Part shown: positions 33,111-40,569 of the stretch, one piece after another | How the letters are laid out: each line of letters begins with the position of its first letter | Position numbering within the stretch: position 1 is the first letter of the stretch | Assembly: GCF_002086115.1 (NCBI RefSeq) | Contig: NZ_MVHJ01000035.1 | Span: forward strand, 1-50,420 | Length of the DNA: 50,420 nt | Source: Mycolicibacterium bacteremicum | GTDB lineage: Bacteria; Actinomycetota; Actinomycetes; Mycobacteriales; Mycobacteriaceae | Reading direction: 5' to 3' | The notes under the pieces: model-generated | Databases searched by the model: none | What the model saw: only the letters and a program-made list of their open reading frames with translations | Told to the model about the DNA's origin: nothing | Translations under genes and position numbers: made by a program

Positions 33111-33791
33111 ATGAGATTGACCCACAATCGGATTGCGTTCGCCGGATTCGCCGCCGTGGCGGCGCTCGGTCTGTCTGCCTGTTCGGGCGGCAGTGACACC
33201 GTCGAGAGCAGTGCCGGTGAAGCCAGTTCATCAGTCTCCTCCATGACCTCGTCGATGGCGGCTCCCGAGACGAGCACCAGCATGGCCGCCCCGGCCGGCA
33301 ATCTGATCGGCTCGGGCTGCGCCGCCTACGCCGAGCAGAACCCCGAGGGCCCGGGCTCGGTCACCGGCATGGCCGCCGATCCGGTGACCGTGGCCGCCTC
33401 CAACAACCCGATGCTCAAGACGCTGACCCAGGCGCTGTCGGGCCAGCTGAACCCGAACGTGAACCTGGTCGACACCCTCAACGGCGGTGAGTTCACCGTC
33501 TTCGCCCCGACCGACGACGCGTTCGCCAAGATCGACGCCGCGACGCTGGAGACCCTGAAGACCGATTCGGACCTGCTGACCTCGATCCTGACCTACCACG
33601 TGGTGCCGGGTCAGGCGAGCCCCGATCAGATCGCGGGTGAGCACACCACCGTGCAGGGCGCCCCGGTCACCGTGACCGGCGCCGGCAACGACCTCAAGGT
33701 CGGCGACGCCGGCCTGGTGTGCGGTGGCGTGCAGACCGCCAATGCCACGGTCTACATGATCGACACCGTCCTGATGCCCCCGGCTGCCTGA
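33111..33791 (+). CDS. mpt83: MPT83-like surface lipoprotein with FAS1 domain
   Basis: This 226-residue lipoprotein has a signal peptide ending in the lipobox LSAC (Cys24). A Ser/Thr/Ala-rich linker of ~40 residues follows, which is likely to be O-glycosylated as in MPT83. One FAS1 (fasciclin) domain follows: NNPMLKTLTQALSGQLNPNVNLVDTLN, FTVFAPTDDAFAKI (H1 motif) and LTSILTYHVVPGQAS (H2 motif), ending with GGVQTANATVYMIDTVLMPP. Two Cys (in GSGCAAY and LVCGGV) probably form the conserved disulfide. The protein sits on the cell surface and may bind host or matrix components. It is preceded by a SigK-type promoter and followed by a strong hairpin. Confidence 0.93.
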   Translation: MRLTHNRIAFAGFAAVAALGLSACSGGSDTVESSAGEASSSVSSMTSSMAAPETSTSMAAPAGNLIGSGCAAYAEQNPEGPGSVTGMAADPVTVAASNNPMLKTLTQALSGQLNPNVNLVDTLNGGEFTVFAPTDDAFAKIDAATLETLKTDSDLLTSILTYHVVPGQASPDQIAGEHTTVQGAPVTVTGAGNDLKVGDAGLVCGGVQTANATVYMIDTVLMPPAA

Positions 33792-33811
33792 TTGCGCCGG
33801 CGATGAACCGG

Positions 33812-33845
33812 CGAGGCAGCCCGTTCCCCCGACCGGGCTGCCTCG
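33812..33845 (+). terminator. Hairpin terminator between the two FAS1 genes
   Basis: A perfect 12-base stem, CGAGGCAGCCCG at 33812-33823 paired with 33834-33845, has a 10-base loop and lies 20 bases after the mpt83-like stop. No U-tract follows, as is common for mycobacterial termination hairpins. Some read-through to the next gene may still occur. Confidence 0.65.
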
Positions 33846-33917
33846 CCCCCATCAGCGGCACCGCCGTCCCGCCCCCCATACGAAACGTGAAGACGACCAA
33901 GTAAAAGGACCTGATCG

Positions 33918-34529
33918 ATGACTCTCTCGCTTAACACCCGCAAGCTCGCCGGTATCGCCTGTACCGCGGCCGCCGCAACCGGCCTCATGTTCGCCTCGGC
34001 CGGTGTCGCCCAGGCCGCCCCGGTCGGCCCGGGCTGCGCCGCGTACGCCGCCCAGAACCCGGTCGGACCGGCCTCGGTGACCGGTATGGCCATGGACCCG
34101 GTGGCCGTCGCCGCGTCGAACAACCCGATGCTCAAGACCCTCACCCAGGCGGTGTCGGGCCAGCTGAACCCGAACGTGAACCTGGTCGACACGCTGAACA
34201 GTGCGCCGTCGCTGACGGTGTTCGCGCCCACCGATGAGGCATTCGCCAAGATCGACCCGGCGACCATCGAGCGCCTGAAGACCGACTCGGCACTGCTGAC
34301 CAGCATCCTGACCTACCACGTGGTCGAGGGCCAGGCCAGCCCCGAGCAGGTCGTCGGTGTGCACAAGACGATGCAGGGCGCCGATGTCACCGTCACCGCC
34401 CCGAACATGATGATGCCGGCCGATTTGAAGGTCAACGACGCCAACGTGGTGTGTGGCGGCGTGCAGACCGCCAACGCCACCGTCTACCTCATCGACACGG
34501 TGCTGATGCCCCCGATGCCCCCGATGTGA
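33918..34529 (+). CDS. mpt70: MPT70-like secreted FAS1 protein
   Basis: This is a 203-residue exported protein. The Sec signal peptide (basic start, hydrophobic core, cleavage after AQA near residue 33) has no lipobox, so the mature protein is released rather than anchored. The FAS1 domain mirrors the upstream gene almost block for block (NPMLKTLTQAVSGQLNPNVNLVDTLN, VFAPTDEAFAKI, LTSILTYHVVEGQAS, NATVYLIDTVLMPP), with two Cys in equivalent places. A GTAAAAGGACC ribosome site precedes the ATG. It is the counterpart of MPT70, although in M. tuberculosis dipZ lies between mpt83 and mpt70. No separate SigK promoter was found. Confidence 0.9.
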   Translation: MTLSLNTRKLAGIACTAAAATGLMFASAGVAQAAPVGPGCAAYAAQNPVGPASVTGMAMDPVAVAASNNPMLKTLTQAVSGQLNPNVNLVDTLNSAPSLTVFAPTDEAFAKIDPATIERLKTDSALLTSILTYHVVEGQASPEQVVGVHKTMQGADVTVTAPNMMMPADLKVNDANVVCGGVQTANATVYLIDTVLMPPMPPM

Positions 34530-34542
34530 TCTCGGTGATCGC

Positions 34543-34576
34543 GATCAGCCCGGCCGGTTCCCCGGCCGGGCTGATC
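34543..34576 (+). terminator. Strong hairpin after the MPT70-like gene
   Basis: A 15-base perfect stem, GATCAGCCCGGCCGG at 34543-34557 paired with 34562-34576, closes a TTCC tetraloop. It starts 13 bases after the stop codon. It is a mycobacterial-type terminator lacking a long U-run and separates the antigen gene from dipZ. Confidence 0.75.
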
Positions 34577-34611
34577 TGCGTTCGGGCCATCCAATTATGT
34601 TGCGGTGACGA

Positions 34612-36432
34612 ATGACTCATATGGCCACACTCATCGTTATCGGCTTCCTCGGTGGCCTGATCACCGGTATCTCGCCGTGCATCCTGCCGGTGCTGCCGGT
34701 GATCTTCTTCTCCGGCACCACCGGCGGCTCCGGCAGCGGCGGTGACCCTGCCGGCTCGGCCGGCTCCGGTGGAACTGCCGGCTCGGCCGGCTCCGGTGGA
34801 ACTGCCGGCTCGGCCGGCTCCGGTGGTGTGGCCACCCAGGCTCCCGCCCGGCCGGCCCTGTCCTCGCGGCTGCGGCCCTACCTGGTGATCGCCGGCCTGG
34901 TGCTGAGCTTCAGCCTGGTCACACTGGTCGGTTCGGCACTGCTGTCGCTGCTGCACCTGCCCCAGGACACCATTCGCTGGGTGGCCCTGGTGGCCCTGGT
35001 GGCAATCGGCCTCGGGCTGATCTTCCCGCAGTTCGAGGCATGGTTGGAAAAGCCGTTCTCGAAACTTCCGCAGAAGCAGTTCGGTTCCGGCAACAGTGGT
35101 TTCGGCCTCGGGTTGACCCTGGGAGTGCTCTACGTGCCGTGTGCCGGTCCGGTGCTGGCCGCGATCGTGGTCGCCGGCGCCACCGGCAGCATCGGTGCCG
35201 ACACCGTCGCCCTGACGCTGTCCTTCGCCATCGGCGCCGCGCTGCCCCTGCTGTTCTTCGCCCTGGCCGGCCGCCGCGTCGCCGAGCGGGTCGCGGCCTT
35301 CCGGCGGCGGCAGCGCACAATCCGCGTCATCGCCGGGGTGGTCACCATCGGCCTGGCCGTCGCGCTGGTGTTCAATCTGCCCGCGGTGCTGCAACGCGCC
35401 ATCCCCGACTACACCGGCGCCCTGCAGGAGCAGGTGGGCGGCGAGGAGCAGCTGCGCGAACAGCTCAACCTCGGCGGCCTGGTCAACGAGCAGAATGCCG
35501 AGCTGTCCAACTGCACCAACGGTGCACCCGAGCTGGAGAGTTGCGGTACCGCACCGGATCTCAAGGGCATCACGGCATGGCTCAACACCCCGGACAACGC
35601 ACCGATCGATCTGAAATCGTTGCGCGGCAAGGTGGTTCTGATCGACTTCTGGGCCTACTCCTGCATCAACTGCCAGCGCTCCATACCGCACCTGGTCGAT
35701 TGGTATGCGGCCTACCGGGATCGCGGCCTGGAGGTCATCGGGGTGCACACCCCCGAATACGCCTTCGAGAAGGAGGAGGCCAATGTCGTCAGCGGCGCCG
35801 CCGATCTCGGCATCACCTATCCGGTGGCGATGGACAACAACTTCTCCACCTGGACCAACTACCGCAACCGCTACTGGCCTGCCCACTACCTGATCGACAA
35901 GCAGGGCGTCGTACGCCATATCAAGTTCGGCGAGGGTGACTACGCCACCACCGAGAAGCTGATCCGCCAGCTTCTCTCCGACGGTGACGACAGCGCCCTG
36001 CCGGCGGCCACCGAACGCTCCGATGACACCCCGACCGCGCCCACCACACCGGAGACCTACTTCAGCGTCGGCAAGGTGGTCAACTACGGCGGCACCGGCG
36101 TGTATGACGAGGGCACCCACACCTTCGACTTCCCGGCCCAACTGGCCGCGGACCACTTCGCCCTACGCGGGCCGTGGGCACTGGATTACCAGGGCATCAC
36201 CGCGCAGTCCGGCGATGCCGCGATCCGGCTGAACTACCGCGCGCGCAACGTCTATCTGGTCGTCGGCGGCAACGGCACCGTGCGGGTCACCCGCGACGGC
36301 GTCACCCGCGAGCTCGCCGTCAGCGGCCCACCGAACATGCGCCAGATCGTCGCCGACGACACCGAGGGCTCCGGCACCCTGGAGGTCACCCTGGACAAGG
36401 GGCTTCAGGCGTATTCGTTCACCTACGGCTGA
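34612..36432 (+). CDS. dipZ: DipZ: CcdA-type membrane electron carrier fused to periplasmic thioredoxin and C-terminal beta domain
   Basis: This 606-residue protein moves reducing power from the cytoplasm to extracytoplasmic thiols. The N-terminal CcdA/DsbD-beta module has about six helices with redox Cys23 (ISPCILP) and Cys177 (VPCAGP). The TlpA-like thioredoxin domain carries the CINC motif (Cys351/Cys354) in FWAYSCINCQ, preceded by an extra Cys pair (301 and 311). The last ~170 residues are a beta-rich, carbohydrate-binding-like domain typical of Rv2874. A nine-residue tandem repeat occupies residues 47-73, between the first and second helices. ATG at 34612 or 34621 could initiate. It probably supplies reduced thiols to neighbouring exported proteins. 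Confidence 0.93.
   Translation: MTHMATLIVIGFLGGLITGISPCILPVLPVIFFSGTTGGSGSGGDPAGSAGSGGTAGSAGSGGTAGSAGSGGVATQAPARPALSSRLRPYLVIAGLVLSFSLVTLVGSALLSLLHLPQDTIRWVALVALVAIGLGLIFPQFEAWLEKPFSKLPQKQFGSGNSGFGLGLTLGVLYVPCAGPVLAAIVVAGATGSIGADTVALTLSFAIGAALPLLFFALAGRRVAERVAAFRRRQRTIRVIAGVVTIGLAVALVFNLPAVLQRAIPDYTGALQEQVGGEEQLREQLNLGGLVNEQNAELSNCTNGAPELESCGTAPDLKGITAWLNTPDNAPIDLKSLRGKVVLIDFWAYSCINCQRSIPHLVDWYAAYRDRGLEVIGVHTPEYAFEKEEANVVSGAADLGITYPVAMDNNFSTWTNYRNRYWPAHYLIDKQGVVRHIKFGEGDYATTEKLIRQLLSDGDDSALPAATERSDDTPTAPTTPETYFSVGKVVNYGGTGVYDEGTHTFDFPAQLAADHFALRGPWALDYQGITAQSGDAAIRLNYRARNVYLVVGGNGTVRVTRDGVTRELAVSGPPNMRQIVADDTEGSGTLEVTLDKGLQAYSFTYG
34750..34830 (+). repeat. 27-base tandem repeat (three copies) inside dipZ
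   Basis: Units at 34750-34776, 34777-34803 and 34804-34830 share the core GCCGGCTCGGCCGGCTCCGG. The first two are identical over 27 bases and the third differs only in its last few bases. They encode AGSAGSGGT, AGSAGSGGT and AGSAGSGGV in the loop after the first membrane helix. This in-frame repeat could vary in copy number without breaking the gene. Confidence 0.9.
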
Positions 36433-36433
36433 G

Positions 36434-37279
36434 TCACCGGAACCGGCTGATCACCTTGTCCGCGAACCGCATCGTCGCATCGCGGCGGTCCTGCGCCATG
36501 GCCCACGGGGCGACCATCACCGCAGTGATGCCGGCCTCCTCGGCGCGCTGGTACAGCTCGACCGAGGGCGGATCCAGCAGTGCTACAAGCACTTCGAAAG
36601 GCTGCTCGGCGCGGCCGTATTCGCGGCGCAGGTCCGACAGCCGATCGACATGGCGCACCGCCTCGTCCAACACATAGGCGGTCCCGACCCAGCCATCGCA
36701 CAACCGGGCGGCCCGGCGCAGCGCGGCCTCGGATTCGCCGCCGCACAGGATCGGTACCGGACCGGGCGGGTGGGGTTCGAGCATCATCTCGGGCACCCGG
36801 TAATGCTCACCGGCCCAGGACACCCAGCCGCCTCGCCACAGTGCACGCAGGGCTGGGATCATCTCGTCGAGGCGCTTGCCGCGGGTACCGAAATCCTGGC
36901 CCATCAACTCGAATTCCTCGCGCATCCAGCCGACGCCGACACCGAGGGACACCCGGCCTCCGGAGACCTCGGCGGCCGTCGCGACCACCTTGGCGACCTC
37001 GACCAGCGGCCGTGACGGCGCCACGTAGACGGCGTTGGAAAAGCGCAGCGTCCTCGTCAGGGCGGCCATCGCGCCGATCATCACCCAGGAGTCGGGCCAC
37101 GCCGTCTCCGGCGCCCAGCCGGGGGTACCGCTCTCGGACGGATACCGCGAGGTCAGCGTCCGCGGATAGATCATGTGATCGGCGCAGATCACGCCGTCGA
37201 AGCCGGCCTCGTCGAGTATCTGGGCGAGCTGCAGCGCCTCGGCGGCCGACATGAACGGCGTACCGCTCCAGAACTGCAC
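36434..37279 (-). CDS. LLM-class (probably F420-dependent) oxidoreductase
   Basis: This 281-residue luciferase-like TIM-barrel protein has the family stretches LAQILDEAGFDGVICADHMIYP, TRTLRFSNAVYVAPSRPLVEVAKVVATAAEVSGGRVSLGVGVGWMREEFELMGQDFGTRGKRLDEM and PVPILCGGESEAALRRAARLCDGWVG. These features indicate F420 or FMN binding; mycobacterial members mostly use F420. Substrate unknown. The GTG at 37277-37279 begins VQFWSGTPF with a GGAAAG ribosome site and starts one base after the permease stop, implying cotranscription. It is convergent with dipZ, with one base between stops. Confidence 0.87.
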   Translation of the reverse strand: MQFWSGTPFMSAAEALQLAQILDEAGFDGVICADHMIYPRTLTSRYPSESGTPGWAPETAWPDSWVMIGAMAALTRTLRFSNAVYVAPSRPLVEVAKVVATAAEVSGGRVSLGVGVGWMREEFELMGQDFGTRGKRLDEMIPALRALWRGGWVSWAGEHYRVPEMMLEPHPPGPVPILCGGESEAALRRAARLCDGWVGTAYVLDEAVRHVDRLSDLRREYGRAEQPFEVLVALLDPPSVELYQRAEEAGITAVMVAPWAMAQDRRDATMRFADKVISRFR

Positions 37280-37280
37280 G

Positions 37281-38759
37281 TCAGATCTTTCCGTTGAGCG
37301 CCTGTCGTTTGCCCAGGAGCGAATGCCGACGGCCGTAGAGGAGATAGATAAGAACACCGAGGGCCATCCAGACGATGAACCTGATCCAGGTCAACGCCGT
37401 CAGGTTCAGCATCAGCCACAGGCAGGCGACGATCGAGGCGATCGGCAGCAGCGGCACCCACGGAACCCGGAACCCGCGTTCGAGATCCGGGCGGCTGCGC
37501 CGCAGCACGATGACGCCGGCGGAGACGAGCACGAACGCGAACAGGGTGCCGACGTTGACCATCTCTTCGAGTCGGTTGACCGGGAACAGCGAGGCGGCCA
37601 GTGCGACCAGGACGGCGACCACCACGGTGATGCGGACCGGCGTGCCACGGGTCCCGGTGCGGGCCAGCGACCGCGGCAGCAGCGCATCCCGCGACATCGC
37701 GAACAGCACCCGGGAGAGCCCCAGCATCAGCACCATCACCACGGTGGTCAGCCCGGCCAGCGCGCCGACCGAGATGACCTTGGCGGCCCAGCCCACGCCG
37801 TTGAGTTCGAAGGCGGTGGCCAGGTTGGGATGTCCCGCGCCGGCCTCCTTCATGTCCAGATACGACGCCATCCCGGAGAGCACGACCGCGACCGCGACGT
37901 AGAGCACCGTGACGATCGCCAACGACGCCAGGATCCCCTTGGCGACGTCGCGCTGCGGATTCTTGGTCTCCTCCGCCGTGGTGGCCACCACGTCGAACCC
38001 GATGAACGCGAAGAAGACGATCGAGGCCCCGGCCAGCAGGCCGTAGATGCCGTAGTGGCTGCCCGCGGCCCCGGTCAGCAGCGAGAACAGGGACTGGTTG
38101 ACCCCCGACCCGCTGGCCTCGCCGGATTCGGCCGGCGGGACGAAGGGGGTGTAGTTGGCGACCTTGATGTAGAAGGCGCCGACGATGACGACCAGCAGCA
38201 CCACCGACACCTTGATGGCGGTGATGACGAGACTGAAGTGCGAGGACAGCTTGGTGCCCAGCGCCAGCAGCACCGCGACGGTGCCGACGATCAGCAGGGC
38301 ACCCCAGTCGAAGTCCAGCGGGCCCAGTCCGACCACGCCGCCGGAGAATCCGAACACCGTGCCCAGATAGCTCGACCAGCCCTTGGCCACCACCGCGGCG
38401 CCGACGGCGAACTCCAGGATCAGATCCCAGCCGATGATCCAGGCGACGAACTCACCGAAGGTGGCATAGGAGAATGTGTAGGCGCTGCCGGCGACCGGGA
38501 CCGTGGAGGCGAACTCGGCGTAGCAGAGCGCGGCCAACCCGCAGGTGACGGCGGCCAGGATGAACGACACCGAGATCGCGGGCCCGGTGATGTTGGCCGC
38601 GGTCGAGGCGGTAACCGTGAAGATTCCCGCGCCGACGACGACCGATACGCCGAACACGGTCAGGTCCCACCATGTCAGGTCCTTGCGCAGCCGGGTGCCC
38701 GGTTCATCAGTGTCGGCGATGGACTGCTCTACAGATTTCCTGCGCAAACGTTCGGTCAC
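37281..38759 (-). CDS. APC-superfamily amino-acid permease (cationic amino-acid transporter type)
   Basis: This 492-residue integral membrane protein has about 12 hydrophobic helices. The first contains FGVSVVVGAGIFTVTA, the unwound substrate-binding GxGIF motif of APC transporters. FFAFIGFDVVATTAEETKNPQRD and LGLSRVLFAMSRDALLPRSLAR are typical of the CAT/YfnA subgroup, which imports amino acids, often basic ones, by proton coupling. GTG start at 38757-38759. The LLM gene follows immediately. Specificity cannot be assigned from the sequence. Confidence 0.9.
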   Translation of the reverse strand: MTERLRRKSVEQSIADTDEPGTRLRKDLTWWDLTVFGVSVVVGAGIFTVTASTAANITGPAISVSFILAAVTCGLAALCYAEFASTVPVAGSAYTFSYATFGEFVAWIIGWDLILEFAVGAAVVAKGWSSYLGTVFGFSGGVVGLGPLDFDWGALLIVGTVAVLLALGTKLSSHFSLVITAIKVSVVLLVVIVGAFYIKVANYTPFVPPAESGEASGSGVNQSLFSLLTGAAGSHYGIYGLLAGASIVFFAFIGFDVVATTAEETKNPQRDVAKGILASLAIVTVLYVAVAVVLSGMASYLDMKEAGAGHPNLATAFELNGVGWAAKVISVGALAGLTTVVMVLMLGLSRVLFAMSRDALLPRSLARTGTRGTPVRITVVVAVLVALAASLFPVNRLEEMVNVGTLFAFVLVSAGVIVLRRSRPDLERGFRVPWVPLLPIASIVACLWLMLNLTALTWIRFIVWMALGVLIYLLYGRRHSLLGKRQALNGKI

Positions 38760-38870
38760 GCTGGCAACGTACCCACTACCCGGCGTTTCCCACGCCCCAT
38801 CGGGCGGAATCGGAGCCGTGTGCCAGAATGGGCGCAGTCATTCGGGTTCCACCGGACGTGAGGAGAAGGC

Positions 38871-39125
38871 GTGTCCAGCACCGAGGTCGAACGTCACAAC
38901 GGCGTCGATACCGAAGATGTGCCCTCGGCGGCCTGGGGCTGGTCGACGGAGAACCCGCGGGTGCTGCACATCATCGGCATCTTCAGCGCCATCTTCCTGG
39001 TGGTCATGACGCACGGCAACCATGTCGGTCATGTCGAGGACGTGTTCCTGATCTTCTTCGCGGTGCTTATCCTCGGCATCGTGGTGCGCGACTGGATCGC
39101 CCGCAGCCGCGGTTGGTACCGCTAG
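38871..39125 (+). CDS. Small two-helix membrane protein, DUF2631 (Rv2876-like)
   Basis: This is an 84-residue protein with a GTG start preceded by GTGAGGAGAAGG. After a ~28-residue polar segment come two hydrophobic helices, HIIGIFSAIFLVVMT and VFLIFFAVLILGIVV, separated by a short His-rich loop THGNHVGHVED. The end is basic (RDWIARSRGWYR). This matches DUF2631, found after mpt70 in M. tuberculosis (Rv2876). Function is unknown. An intrinsic terminator follows closely. Confidence 0.85.
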   Translation: MSSTEVERHNGVDTEDVPSAAWGWSTENPRVLHIIGIFSAIFLVVMTHGNHVGHVEDVFLIFFAVLILGIVVRDWIARSRGWYR

Positions 39126-39142
39126 CCCGATCGCTGTACGCG

Positions 39143-39176
39143 ACGCCCCGGAACCCACGGTTTCCGGGGCGTTTTC
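39143..39176 (+). terminator. Rho-independent terminator after the DUF2631 gene
   Basis: An 11-base stem, ACGCCCCGGAA at 39143-39153 paired with TTCCGGGGCGT at 39162-39172, has an eight-base loop and runs into TTTTCGTG. It is placed to end the DUF2631 transcript and may also act on the convergent gene ending at 39187. Confidence 0.85.
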
Positions 39177-39186
39177 GTGTCGGCGC

Positions 39187-39765
39187 TCAGCGCACGGCGA
39201 CCAGATCTGGCCCGTCGGTCGGATACCAGAGTGCACAACTGCGGAACTGCTCGGTGGTCTCGACCCGCCCCGGCAGCCCGGCGGCCGCCAGCGCGTGCGC
39301 CTTGAACGCGCGCGCGGCCGGGCTGAGGCGGAACTGGACCGGGGCGGCGCCGGCTCCCGCCGCGTTGCCCTCGCCCCACATCGTCACCTCGGCCACGCCC
39401 TGTCTCAGCGCGCGCGTGACGTGGGTGCGCAGGTCGGCGTCGATCCCGAAGGCCCGGGCCGAGACCGCGAGGGCGGCCGGGTCGGTGGGTAGTTCCCGTG
39501 CGGCGCGTCCCGCCTCGACGGCGCGCACGCCGAGGATGTCCAGCGGTCGCGCATCGCTGCCGCCGGGGATGACGACGTCGACCTTCCAACCGGCGCGTAC
39601 CCGGTCATACAGCCAACCGCCGGCACCCCGGACCACGTCGGCAACATCGGCCGCCACCACGATCAGGTCATAGCTGAGCAGTGCGGTGGCCGAGCTGCGG
39701 ACGCCCACACCGCGCTGATAACCGAAGACGGTGCGCTCGTCGGGATGCGTCGAACGGGCTTTCAC
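39187..39765 (-). CDS. Uncharacterised mycobacterial protein
   Basis: This is a 192-residue protein of no family I recognise. The GTG at 39763-39765 has AAGGAGA eight bases upstream, which settles the start against the much longer frame. The protein looks alpha/beta: LLSYDLIVVAADVADVVRGAGGWLYDRVRAGWKVDVVIPGG reads like a strand-helix-strand unit, and DARPLDILGVRAVEAG suggests a Rossmann-like continuation. No signal peptide or membrane segment. It is divergent from the DUF427 gene, with the shared bipartite motif in between, and may therefore belong to the same regulon. Confidence 0.7.
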   Translation of the reverse strand: MKARSTHPDERTVFGYQRGVGVRSSATALLSYDLIVVAADVADVVRGAGGWLYDRVRAGWKVDVVIPGGSDARPLDILGVRAVEAGRAARELPTDPAALAVSARAFGIDADLRTHVTRALRQGVAEVTMWGEGNAAGAGAAPVQFRLSPAARAFKAHALAAAGLPGRVETTEQFRSCALWYPTDGPDLVAVR

Positions 39766-39811
39766 GCTGGCTGTCTCCTTCGGGCACCGATGTCGGCAGG
39801 GCTGATTCAGC

Positions 39812-39838
39812 GTGACATTTATTCGCCAATCTGTAAAG
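39812..39838 (+). promoter_or_regulatory. Bipartite motif GTGACATTT-N11-TGTAAAG (copy 1)
   Basis: GTGACATTT (39812-39820) and TGTAAAG (39832-39838) are separated by 11 bases. The motif lies between the uncharacterised minus-strand gene and the DUF427 gene, ending nine bases before the DUF427 ATG. The same two blocks, extended to AGCGTGACATTT, recur with the same spacing at 47767-47793. It could be an activator/repressor site or a promoter (-35 GTGACA, -10 TAAAGC, 16-base spacer). Confidence 0.6.
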
Positions 39839-39847
39839 CTCTTCGCC

Positions 39848-40543
39848 ATGACGCTGTACGCCGGTCGCGGTCCGTTCAGCCGGGATCCCGCGGGCGAGTT
39901 CTTCCCCGCCATCCCGGCAGAGGTGGTCTTCATCGAACCGCATCCCCGCCGGGTGCAGGCGATCCGGCACGGGGACACCGTGATCGACACCGAGGCCGCG
40001 CTGCTGGTGCACCGCCGTGATCATCCGCTCAGCTACGCCTTCCCGGTCGGCGAGGTCCGCGGACTGCCAACCGAGCCCGTCCCCGAGCGGCCCGGGTACG
40101 TCCGGGTGCCGTGGGACGCGGTCGACGCCTGGGTCGAGGAGGGCCGCCGGCTGGTGCACTACCCGCCCAATCCGTACCACCGGGTGGACTGTCTGCCGTC
40201 CGGGCGCGGCCTGCGGGTCAGCATCGCGGGCACCGTGCTGGTCGACACCACCGATACGGTCGTCGTGTACGAGACCGCGCTGGCCCCACGGTTGTACGTC
40301 GATCCGGCCCTGGTGCGCACCGACCTGCTGGCGCCCAGCCCGACCACCAGCTACTGCAACTACAAGGGCCACGCCCGGTACTGGTCGGCGACTGTCGACG
40401 GTCGGGTGATCCCGGATGTCGCGTGGAGCTACCCGGAGACCCTCCCGGAATCGGCGGCCATCACCGGGTTTCTCAGCTTCGACGAGACCCTGGTCGACAT
40501 GATCGCCGAGCTGCCCGCGGGCCACGCCGGCTGCGGTTGCTGA
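39848..40543 (+). CDS. DUF427 protein
   Basis: This 231-residue protein starts at the ATG at 39848. There is no ribosome site, and a promoter-like element ends nine bases upstream, so the mRNA may be leaderless. DUF427 features are clear in the C-terminal half: LLAPSPTTSYCNYKGHARYWSA followed by DVAWSYPETLPESAAITGFLSFDE. A related, less conserved module in the N-terminal half (IDTEAALLVHRRDHPLSYAFPVGEV) suggests an internal duplication. It ends with AGHAGCGC, containing two Cys. No biochemical role is established for the family. The SRPBCC gene follows 26 bases later. Confidence 0.85.
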   Translation: MTLYAGRGPFSRDPAGEFFPAIPAEVVFIEPHPRRVQAIRHGDTVIDTEAALLVHRRDHPLSYAFPVGEVRGLPTEPVPERPGYVRVPWDAVDAWVEEGRRLVHYPPNPYHRVDCLPSGRGLRVSIAGTVLVDTTDTVVVYETALAPRLYVDPALVRTDLLAPSPTTSYCNYKGHARYWSATVDGRVIPDVAWSYPETLPESAAITGFLSFDETLVDMIAELPAGHAGCGC

Positions 40544-40569
40544 GACACACTGCCAGGAAGGGCATTTCG

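Noticed and set aside
33849..33886. Second SigK promoter before the MPT70-like gene
   Set aside because: CCATCA and CGAAAC are present but 26 bases apart, and CCGTCC is only 11 bases from CGAAAC; neither spacing fits.
34489..36156. 555-codon minus-strand frame opposite dipZ
   Set aside because: Antisense to dipZ with Gln/Gly/His-rich low complexity; not a gene.
37251..38861. 536-codon plus-strand frame opposite the permease
   Set aside because: Antisense to a 12-helix permease; the polar Gln/Asp/Arg composition is the usual complement of hydrophobic codons.
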